A stretch of 64,000 nt of DNA from Sternotherus odoratus (Eukaryota; Chordata; Testudines; Kinosternidae): NCBI GenBank assembly GCA_032164245.1, contig JAVMKO010000003.1:96278054-96342053 (forward strand), given 5' to 3'. The translations under genes were made by a program, and so were the position numbers. Below, piece after piece: positions 51,601 to 63,600 of the stretch. The notes beneath the pieces are model-generated. The model saw only the letters and a program-made list of their open reading frames with translations, searched no databases and had not been told where the DNA came from. Numbering within the stretch: the first letter of the stretch is position 1; each line of letters starts with the position of its first letter.

Positions 51601-54600
51601 TGTTTTCTGTCAGGAGATTCAAGGTCTAGAGGGATATAAGCCATCCTTTAGACGGAGTGCTTCAGGAACAATGTGTTTTGGTGAAAACCACAGTTCTGTG
51701 AAATGCAGATTGCTAAAATAGTTTTAATTATTATTACGAGTCTGTGAACTTTAATGCTTTTTTGTGCTATATAGCTGGAGAGATCAATCTTCTAGATAGT
51801 GATCTGAGTGCTGAAAATAAAGTCAAACATACTTGGACTCCCGGTGCCCTGATGTATTATGGAAGAGCAGAGCTGCAAGCATCTGATCACAGGTAATGTC
51901 CTAGCTTAGATGATCTTTATCTGATTACATTGAGGCTCACTGAAATACATATTCAATGGAAGGGCCAAGAATGATTGTTAATGGACACTACCTGCTTATT
52001 CTCTGTTCAACACTTTGATATTTAACCCCGTCATGGTTCTAAACCAAAGGGTTGCAATTCCCAGGGGCCTTTTATTAATTTTCCTCTGCACTATGATCTC
52101 AGCAGGGACTGGATGATTTGATGCCTCTCCTCATTCATTTCTGGCAGCTCAAGCCAATTAAAGGTGCAGCATTGACCAGGGCCGGCTCCAGGCACCGGCT
52201 GACCAAGCACGTGCTTGGGGCGGCACCTTCTCAGGGGTGGCCAATCTTGGGGTGGCGGGGCGATGCTCCATGTTTGCTTTGGTTGTGTTTTTTTTTACTT
52301 CGGTGGGGCGGCGCTCAGGATTTTTTGTTTTGTTTCAGCGGGGCAATGCTCGTTTTGTTTGTTTGTTTTTTGCTTGGGGTGGCAAAAAAGTTAGAGCCGG
52401 CCCTGGCATTGACAGGCTACCACCCAGTCTTCTGCTAGAATGAAGGCAGCTGAGATGCGTTGCCTTAGTGGTATAAATTGTATGTGAAGAGCTGGGAAGG
52501 GGGGGAAGGGGGCGGTTAATGTTAATGAGCTTCTCTGAGATGCAGACCCTTAAGCCTCCCCACTTTCCTGAGAAAAGAGAAGAGAACAAAACCAAAAATT
52601 GTCATATTGATTATAGATCTTCTCCCTAAAGAAAAAGTATACAGATTAACTTTCTTTACTCACTGTTATTGTTTCACTTGTTCTGAAATGAATGCTATGA
52701 GTGCTTTGATAAATGTATCTCAGAAGCTTATCTATTTTCAACATAGCAGCTGTAATTACCCTGCGGTGCTCTTGGTTTGTTTCTCACAGCAGTGTTCAGT
52801 GAATCACAAAAGTTACCCCCGTGCTTTTCACAGCATTGATACTCTAGAGTCTAGACTAAGGACTGTTTCACCTTTCTCCAGCAATGGAAGAACATAATAT
52901 AATATAATATAAATGGAGATATACCAATCTCCTAGAACTGGAAAGACCTTGAAGGTCATCGAGTCCAGTCCCCTGCCTACACTAGCAGGATCGAGTACTG
53001 TCCCCTGACAGATTTTTTGCCCCAGATCCCTAAATGGCCTCCTTAAGGATTGAACTCACAACCCTGGGTTTAGCAGGCCAATGCTCAAACCACTGAGCTA
53101 TCCCTCCCCCCTTCTCACATGCTTGTCACAAACAAGCCACTTCTCTATGTCAGAGCACTAGCCCATTTGCACTGACACTACTAGCTCCTGTGGCTAACAG
53201 TGTAATTGCCACAATCATTGGGATTCCTTTACTTTAGCTCCCAATTACTTTGGTTAAACCACTTAACCTCACTGTGCTCTTGGGAAATAACAACACTTCC
53301 CTTATTTCATAGAGGTGTTGGGAAACCATTATAAGTAAAGCACTCTGAGATCTTGGGATGGAAGGTCCTATGGAAGTGCCAAGTACTATATTAGTGTTAT
53401 TATTACGTTTGCTACTACAGTATATTTTCACCATTATCTTTCAGCTAAATGTAGTGGGGTTAATCTGAAACCCCATATGAGGCGGTAGGCAGAGTAATAA
53501 ATTTGAAGTCAGGACTCCTGGTTTCTGTTGCCCGTTGTGGTGCTTACTCATTATGTGGGCTTGGGCCCACTACTCAACTTCTCTCTCTGGGGATGTCCAC
53601 ACTGCCGCTGGGAACATGCTTCCCTGCTCGGATGCACAGACGTATTAGCTCTTCTCAAGCTAATGCATGAAAAATAGCAACGTAGCTGGGGTTAGCACAG
53701 AGGGCAGCTTGGGCTAGACACCCGAGTACAAACCCGGCCAGACCCCAGGGGTATGTATTTGGGTGGTTAGCCCAAGCTGCTACCCCAGCCACACCACTAT
53801 TTTTTAGCATACTAGCTCGAGCAGAGCTAATCCATGTCTGTCCACCCGAGCAGGGAAGCATGTTCCCAACTTCCATGTAGACATACCCTATGTGTAAAGT
53901 GGGTATTACATTGTTTACTTCAAAGGGGTATTGTTAGGCTTAATTAAAATATCATCTGCAAAGAGCTTTGAGATCCCGGGATGAAAGGTGCTGCAGAAAT
54001 ATAACATCTAAAAATAGATTCTTGCTTTCGGACAACCAATCTTTTGCATGTTATTTAAGGGTGATTTTAGATAACATGAAAGCAATGTCTGTGTACATAA
54101 AATCTAGGCCCGTGTTAGCTATTGTAGAAGTGGAAGTCCAGGAAGTTGATGTGGCTGCCCGCGAGAGCGTTTTCCAGGAAGTGTCATCCTTCCAGGGACC
54201 ATTGGATGCCACCGTAATGGTCAATCTCCAGTCACCAACCCCTGAAGAGAAAAACGAATTTCCTGAGGACTTGCGGGCTGAGCTTATGCAAATATTTGAG
54301 AATTATGGCAGCATTGTTCTTGTCAGGTAAATGTTGATATCTTGACCTGTATAATTTCTTTTTTTTTTAAATCCTAATTTAAAATACATTAACTGTGTGG
54401 AATAGGAATAACCGTTTTAGACTGTAATGTATTGCATTAATGATTAGAAATTATTAGCACTTGTGTTTTATTTCTCGCCATCTGTTAAAGAAATATCCTA
54501 ACTGGTTCCTTGGCTACGTGAGGGAGAAGGGTATTCAGTGCTCCAGGTCAGAGGCTTCGCTCTCAGTCTGCCTCCCTGGGATCAGCTCTTCACTTTGCTC

Positions 54601-57600
54601 AGGCTCATCCCTTTTATCCTCATGCACTGGGTGTTGTCTCAATTTGCAGCACTTCTGATCTGTGCCTCCCATTCCTGTGACTGAGAAAGTCTGCTTTCCT
54701 TGGCAATCTTCACACCCACTTGGATCTCCTGGGTGACTCCATCTCTTTTGGATTTTAGAGCCGCTAACCTATCCTGGGGGGGCTCAGGCTCTTTGGTCAT
54801 TTCTGGACCTACTGAGTGTGTGGTGGGGTCGGGGGAGAGGGAGTGTTTAATTCTATACCCAGTTGGAGGAGTTTTGTTCCCTTTTGACCCTTCTGGTAGC
54901 TAGAGGACTTCCATGTTGAAGAAAACAAACACAGCTTGGCATTATCTGATTTACAGTACCATGAGTGGAAGAAAACAATAGGATCAAAAGTACCTGTCCA
55001 AAATGGGAAATTGAGTATGCCACTGAAACGGGAGTGATGTTACACTGTTCAGCTGGGGCATACATCTTAAGTCGTGCCTGGCCACAAAATGCTGCTATCC
55101 CTGCTGCTTCCTGCTGGAATCTAACTTCTTCATGGCAATAGATGTGACTTGACAGCAAGACCAACAAATCAGTTATGAGGCATTTGACCTCCTTCTTGCA
55201 GGAGATTGTTTTACTAAATACTGTCAGCTTGGTGCTCTCTGTCTAGCCCTGCACACTACTAAGTAGGGAATATAGGTTCAATAGCAGCCCTAGGACCCTT
55301 GGCATGGTTTGTGAAGGTTTGAAGCATTGCCTGGCTGCTGAGAGGAGCGGGAAAGAGATGTGCTTTGCTTTTTTCATGCCCCTTTGTAGTTTACCATAGG
55401 ACAGAGTAGTAGCCTTTTAAGGAGGTTCTGTGCCCTCTGAGAGGCAGCTTTAGTGCAGAGTTCACCGACAGCAGATGAATCAAGTACATGGAAGGGGAGA
55501 GCTGTGTTACACGGGGATGGGGAAAATACTGTGCATGCAGGAAGGTGTGCGACATTTTCTTAACCTCTGTTCAGAGGGATGAGCTGTTGCTTTGAGGACA
55601 GCCCTAGTAGTGTCCACTCTGGTGAGGCCACATGAGGGAGGATGGGTGGTGAGGGAGAGCCAGTGCTGGGATACTTGGTCCCACCTGTCACAAAAACACT
55701 TGTAAGTAATTGTGCTATTCCAAGAGCTAAATGAAAAAATGCAGAATTACTATAATCACCATTTAGTCATACATCAGAGGGGTAGCCCTGTTAGTCTGGA
55801 TCTGCAAAAGCGACAGAGAGTCCTGTGGCACCTTATAGACTAACAGACATATTGGAGCATAAGCTTTCGTGGGTGTATACCCGCTTTGTCAGATGTCATG
55901 TCATGCACCTGATGAAGTGGGCATTCACACACGAAAATGTATGTTCCAATACATCCGTTAGTCTATAAGGTGCCACAGGACTTTCTGTCACATTTAGTCC
56001 TACTATTTCCTTGTGGACAGCAAACTGTACAGTTGTCTCCTCTCTCTGTTCTTACTAGGATCAATCGAGGTCAGATGATGGTAACGTTTGCAGACAGCAG
56101 GTCTGCTCTCAGTGTTCTGGATTTGGATGCTAGCAAGGTAAAACCATCTCCGGTTTATTTTAGTTAATTCACACCAAACTTTTCAAAAATGGTGCCTTCG
56201 GTTAGATACCCAAGTCCATATCTAGGCACCTAAATCTATGGCCTGATTTTTCAAAGAAGCTGAATACCCACAATGATCACTTCTAAGACCTGCCCAAATA
56301 AGGAAGGCAGGTACTGCTTCTTTGGGAGCCTATAAACAGAGCTCTGGAACATGTGTAATGGTGCCAACATATGCAGTAATGAAAAATGTATCAGCGGCTA
56401 AGGTTCTACTCTGCTCTAAGGTATGTTTCTCACATGAATTAACAGTCATGTTTGTTTGGGGAGGCGATTTGGAGCCTTATTTATGGTTAGATATCAGGCT
56501 GCTAGAGTGCAGGTGGGATTTTTCAAAATACCTAAGTCAGTGGTTCTCAGCCAAGGGTACACATACTGCTCTATACATTATACACTAAACTGTAAGTACA
56601 ATATTTATAGTCCAACTGAATTACGTGGTAAAAAATGAGAAAATCAGCAATTTTTCAGTAATAGCATGCTGTGGCACTTGTATTTTTGTGTCTGATTTTG
56701 TAAACAAGTAGATTTAAATGAGGTGAAACTTGGACTATGCAAGACAAATCAGACCCCTAAAAGGGGTACAGCAGCCTGGAAAGGTTGAACGCCAATGGCC
56801 TAAGTGATTTATGAGTACACATCCCATATGCTCTTAAGTCACTAAGGCACTTTTGAAAATATCCACCCTTTAATTATGATGATTATCATCATTTTAAAAA
56901 TTATACAGCATAATTGCTGTGATATTTTACCATTTCTCTTCAAGAGCAAATGACTGTTGAGTGCAGCATTGAATAACCAATAACAAGGCTAATTTCAGTA
57001 TGAAAACTTTGAAGAAAGGAAGCCACAACATAAACAAACCCAATAAGAGCAGCAAAGTTGTTTAGTCAATACCTGGAGTATTGTTACAGTCAAAGGATTA
57101 ATTCCAATGGCACTAGGAAGAGTATTCCTTGTCATTAAACTTCTGAAATGAATCTTCTGCAATCTAGATTTCTGAAGCATTTGTAGGATGGAACATCTGC
57201 ATTTACTCAGCTGTTGGGGCACTATTTTTATTCTCTTAACAATGGGGAAACCATTCTTTCATGACTCTAGGTCAAAGGCAGAGCAGTGACTATCCGGCCT
57301 AAGACTAAGGATTGGCTGAAGGGCTTTCAGGAGGAAATTGCTCGAAAACGGGAGAGCATTGCACCCATGTCACCCACAGCAAACTCCTGTCTGTTGGAGG
57401 AAAACTTTGATTTTTCAAGTTTGGACTATGAATCAGAAGGTTAGTAGCACAGCTCTAGACTGAACTGTGAGAATTTGCTTTGTTCACTTTGGTTGTGAGG
57501 AGAGAGTAGATATCTGTATGTGATCACTGTCTTAGGGTATGTCTTCACTACAGGAGTAGGTCGATTTCACTTAATTCGATTTTCTAAAGTCTACTTTAGA

Positions 57601-60600
57601 AAATCGAATCAGTGTGTCCCCACCAGGACAGCAGGTCGACAGTGGTCAACACTGTCTGTCCTTAAACTTTTGCAGGGGTTGACATAGCCCGCATTGCACT
57701 GTGGGTAGGTAGCCCACAGTGCCGGGAGTGCCGGACCCCCCCGCCTGCCCAAGCAGCCCCGCGGACCCCCCCCGCCCGCCTGTGCAGCCCCGTGAACCCC
57801 CCCCCCCGCTCACCCCCAAGCAGCCCCATGCCAGACCCCCCCCCCCCCGAGGCTGCTCGGGCAGGCGGGGGGGGGGGGTTCGCGGGGCTGCTTGGGTGGG
57901 CGGGGGGGGGGTCCGGCGCGGGGCTGCTTGGGTGGGTGTGGGGGGGGGGGGGGGGAGTCCGGCGCGGGGCTGCTCGGGCGGGCGGGGGGGGTCCACGGGG
58001 CTGCTTTGGCGGGCGCGGGGGATCGCGGGGCTGCTCGGGCGGGCGGGGGGGTCTGGCGCGGGGCTGCTCGGGCGGGCGGGGGGGTCTGGCGCGGGGCTGC
58101 TTGGGCGGGCGGGGGGGTCCGCGGGGCTGCTCAGGCGGGCGGAGGGGGGTCCGCGGGGCTGCTCGGAGGTGGGAGGCTTAAAGTCAGATGCCTCTTCACT
58201 AGAGAGGTCGATTTTAGCGCTACTTCTCTCGTCAGGCAGGAGTTATAAAGTCGATTTTGAGGGCCCTTTAAATCGACATTAAGGGCATGCCTGTGAAGAC
58301 AGGTACATGTTTAGTTCGACTTAACGTCGTTAAAGTCAACGTTAAGTCCTAGTGAAGACATGCCCTTAGATTGTAATAAAACAATTCTTAGAAACAGGTT
58401 TGTAAACAGAGCCCTGATCTGGCACTGTGAACTACTCAGGTCTCCTGCAGAGCCCCACTGACCATTACCTCTCCGCACCGGCTCAGTACTAAAAAATACA
58501 CTCTCACAGTCATAGTTCATTAAAATGATCTGTATCCATGTTTCTCAAACTGCGGGTCCTGACCCTAAAGGGAGTCACAAGGCTATTGTAGGGGGATCGT
58601 GAGATCACAACAGTGTCACTGGGGAAAGGGGATGTGGGGGGGATACAGCAGCTGCTGCTCTCTGGCCACCCAGTTCTGAAGGTAGTGCCACCATTAGCAG
58701 CATCACAGAAGTAAGGGTGGCAATACCATACCTGCCTTACTTCTGTGCTGCTGCTGATGGCAGCGCCTTCAGACCTGGGCACCCGGCCAGCAGCCGCCTC
58801 TCTCTGGCCTCCCAGCTTTGAAGACAGCACCACTGTCAAACAGCACTGCAGACGTAAGTGTGGCAATACCATGAACATACACCTATGAGTATGTACAGTA
58901 ATGTGCTATCACTTTTTGGAGGAGTATGGGGGGTCCATCACAGCCTGAAATATTTTCAAAGGGGGGCCCAGCAAAAAAAGTTTGAGAACCCCTGAATGAT
59001 AATAATTAAAACACATCTATCAACAAAAACTTTGTTTAACAAAATAACCTGTATAGAAAATGGGAGTGAGAAGAGAACGTGTTTTCTGACAATGTCTGCG
59101 TTTTCGAATATTTTGTTTCAGGTGATATACTAGATGATGAGGATGATTATTTGGATGACACGCTGCCTCAGCACCCAGTCGGAGAGATAACAGAAGGTTT
59201 ACCTGAGGGTCCTGAATATTTTACAGTTGCACCCACAGTAACTTCAAGCAAATCTCTACTGCTTACTGGAGGAAAGCCACATCCATCTAAAGGTAAGTTA
59301 CATGGCATCTTTAAAGCAAGACCTTAAAGCTTGTTTCCTTCTGCTTCTCTTGGTGGTTTGTTGTGTTCACATGTTCTCTCTTGGTTTATACTTAGATTAT
59401 AAACTTTTCAGGACAGGGACCATATTTTTATTCTGGTTCATAGAGTACCTAGCACAGAGGGGCCCAGGATCCATGACTGGAGCCTCTGAATGCTACTGAT
59501 GTACAAAGAATAAACAAATAATTAAGCTTAACCCTGCCTTTACTCTGTTCTGTTCAGGGCAGGGTAGTTGTGCCTAAAAGAGGTGCGTGTGTATACATAT
59601 TATAAATCATAAGAAATAGCACTAACTTTCCTTATCTGTTTCGTGTCACATAGCACCAGCGCACACAATACAGAGTTGTCCTTTATTTTCTTGTCAGTGA
59701 GGCCCTGTCCATGAAGTCAATTGAAAGACTCCCATTGACTTTGACTTTGATGGACTTTGTTCAGGCTTTAAAACCATAGGCACTGGTGGCAGGGGAATCT
59801 GAACTCTCTGGAAACTTGCCAGTGAATTACTTCAAACGAGTTCCTGTTCCCACCAAGACTAACAGTTTGCTTTACCCCTCTGTGCTCTGATGTTACTTAT
59901 TTTTGACAATTTTGAGGTTCAGGCACCCTCTGACTTAAACAAGGTTGCTGTGAAAAACTTGCTAGTCGCTTAAAATTATTGTACAATGTTAATCTCAGTA
60001 TCTACAACATTCCCTCTCCTTAGTATTGGGATTGCCTAAGGAATACTGCAGATACTGAGGTAACATTGTATAGTTCTCTCAGCAACTGGCAAGTTGCCTT
60101 CGCAATTAACCATGCTTAACGCTACGATTTTATCATAGAGGTCACGGAATGTGTGACCTCCGAAGACCTCAGTGACTTTAGCCCACAGGAGGCTGAGACC
60201 TGCAGGGTCCCGCCACTGCCCAGGACAGCCAGAAGCTGCAGGGTACCCCCACCACTCCTGGAGCTACCAGCCACTGCAAGCAGTGGGGGACCTCCGGAGC
60301 ACCTGGCCGCCACAGGTGGCAGGGGGGACCCCGCAGCTCCTTGCAGTTCCACCCTTCCAGGGGCTTAGGGTACCCCACAGCTCCTTGCCACTGGGGGCTC
60401 CAAGCAGGCACGGGAGAGGGGGGACCCCACATCTTCTGGCCAGCTCCCAGCCTCTGGCAGTGGGGGGCCCCACAACTCAGAGATGCAAGGGAGATGGACC
60501 CTGGAGTTCCAAGCCCCCATGGGTGGGGTTGGGGGTGCTCCCAGAACTCCCAGCCAGGCCTCTGCAGCTCACGGACAAGTCAATGGCAGCAAAGAATAAT

Positions 60601-63600
60601 TCACAGAAACCCATGTCCTGTTCCTGACTTTTACTAAAGATATCTATAAAAAATCTTAACCTTAAACAAACCAAACAGACATGGAGCATGGTTAAGTGAT
60701 CAGCTGCCTGTGTCAATAACGATGTGTAGTTTTTTCACTCATATGTTTTGTTGTAATATTATTATTCAAAGAGAATGTGAAGCTGTGACAAGAGTTACAT
60801 CAGTCTCAATTACATCAAGAGCTAGCAGAGCCTACAGTCATATCATTGTGGGTTGAAGCTGGTCTGGCTTTAGCAGCTAAGCACAGTCAGAAGTTGGATG
60901 GGCAGGCTCCATGGAACACCTCAGAGCAGCAGTCAGTGATTCAATAGCTGGCTCTTCTCTTATCATCATTACTGAAACAATCCCTGCGGTGGCAACTTTC
61001 CAATGAGCTGTAAAGTTGAGGTCCTGGATACCTAATGATAACAGGATTTATTTATTTTTACACTAGCATTGTGAACTGCAGTATCCTGACTAGTTCCAAA
61101 TTAGCTTTAGTTAGGCAGCTTGTAATCACTTATCTCTTGCTACCATTTCAAACTAGATGCAGTATTCTTCAGTTCTTGTCCTAAACTGATGTGTAGTAAT
61201 GTTGTTAAAACAGTTGTACATTCCACCCAAGAGGTGCACAAAAGCAGCATTTTAATAGTTTTATTTCATAAAAACAATCTTAAATGTGTTGCATACATAA
61301 GAAAAAAAAGTTTATCAAATCACATTTTAAGAGTAATTGATTTATAAAACAAAAAGTATTATCTTGTAGTTGGTGATCAGACACACATAGTTCAGTTCAT
61401 TATGTCCTTCTAGATATTAGAACTAGTAGAGCTCATCCACTCACACCTAGTTTTTATTTATAGATTGGAAGAGGAAAACAAGTTTCCTGCTTTTTCAATT
61501 GCAGAGGACACCTTACTGGAAAATAACAGAAGAGTGCTTAGAAATACCTAAAGTGAGAGAGTGATAGGACAGGTTAAAGTGGGAGAGGGATGTGAAAAGG
61601 GGTACTAAACTTGAGCATTTCTTAAAAAGCTATCAGCCATGTACTGTCGTTCACACCTGGCAATCTCTCGGGCTATGTTTACCCTACGCATCTTTTAGCA
61701 ACACAGCTGTGCCGCTACAGCCGTACCACTAAAAGGTTCGCAGTGTAGCTGCTCTTTGTCGGCAGACGAGAGCTCTCCCGCAACAAAATAAATCCACCCC
61801 CAAAGAGAGGTGGTAGCTCTGTCGGCGAGAGAGCACTCCCACTGACAAAGCACTGACCGCAATGGTGCTTTTCATCAGTAAAACCTTTGTCATGTGGGAG
61901 GGCGTTTTTTTCACACCCCTGACACAACAAAAGTTTTACAGATGGAAGTGCGGTGTAGACAAAGCCTCAGTTACCCAGCTCTTGTTTTCAAATCACAGGT
62001 GCCTGTCTCCTGACACTCCAGTCTTGATCTGTCTCTGCCATAATTCTCAAATGCAAAACTCTTCAGTTTGTTTTTTCCCTGAAATCTCCCCCTAGATGAT
62101 GCTAACCTAGCTGAATTAAAGCAGGAGCTGGAAGTAGGTGGGGGGTTTCGCCATCGGTCTCCAAGCAGATCTCTATCTGTTCCTGACAGGCCTCGCCCGT
62201 CTCAGCCACCCCAGAGACCTCCCCCTCCAGGTAAAATTGCAGTTTCTTTTTAAAAGTTGTCCCATGTCAGCTGGACTCCGTTACCACCCTATTATTTCTA
62301 GTAATAACAAACAGATAAATCCCTGTGCCTGTTTAAATCCCCATCACCTGCTGTTTCAGTCAGGCACAGTGTTTGCCTTCACTTCTTTCCCTAAGCTCTT
62401 GTGGTGTTAAACAACTGTTGTGGTTCACTCCAGTGGTGGTTGCATTTCAGTGATGGGTAAAGCGGTTCTTTGAAATAGTTTGGAATGAACGTTGCTGTAG
62501 AAATGAAAGTCCTTTCTTAACCTTAGTGGAGTTATAATTGTTTGTGTATGTTTCACATCCACCCAACAGCAAAGGGAGGGAATTTGCAAATAATTGGTGT
62601 TTTGGTACAGTAAAAGACACCAGTGTTTATTCTCCTTGAGCCTTTTCTTTTTAATACTCAAAGCATCTTCACAGAATTTTTGATGCAATATTCCCTTTAA
62701 AAGCTTAAACAAAATATTTGTTGGTCTGATTTTTTTCCCTTCTCATTAAACAGTTACCTCACATACATACACACTGTCCTCACATACATACACACTATCC
62801 ACATTTGGAATACAGCTGAGGATAACAGAGCTGTTTTTCTTCATTTGATGTTTAGTTTGACCTCAACTACGGCATAGATTTCTGAGGGAGAAGTGACGGT
62901 ATTCAAAGCGCTACTCACTTGAAATGCCAAAATGAGAGGCCAGTCAAGTCAGATTGTTCAGATTCACTCAGACTCTAAGATGAGAAGGGGCCATTATGAT
63001 CTTCTGGTCTGAAATCCTGCATAGATCACAGGCATTAGACTTTCATGCAGCACCTAATTTCTAGTTGAACTCTAGAGCATCTCTTTTAGAAATGCATTCA
63101 GTTCTTCAGCATTGTCCTTCCCTTCGTGTGTGCTTTGATCAGAAATGAAGAGTTAACAACATTGCCATTGAAATAGTCCTAGCAGGACTGCAGTATTAAT
63201 ACCCAATTGAGATTATTAATTAACAACAAACACTGCACAGGCTCTTGCATTTGAAAACTCATTCTTCTTTCCCCTTGCAGCTGGAGTATCTGTCAAAAAA
63301 TCTCCATCCGATGGTTCCATCTCCTCAGGAGGCTACTCCCTGTGCTCCATCCTGCAGACAGCAAAGCTTCTCCCAGGGGCATCTCAGCAACCAGTGAGTC
63401 CCTCAGCACCATTGCGCCGCACAATTCACTAATTAGCACCTGGTCTCCTTTCTAGAGACTAGGAGGTAGGTCGGCTTACCTGTGCCACTCAGGGCTGTGG
63501 GTATTTCACACCCTGAGCGACGGAGCTGGGTCAACCCATCTTTTTAGCATCGGCCTGGCCTAAGATTCAGGGTGGGGGAGGCAGAGAAATCGTGGCAAAA

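Noticed and set aside
57719..58282. 187-aa frame of Gly/Arg repeats
   Set aside because: It is a translation of the G-rich minisatellite inside the PIF/Harbinger-like element.
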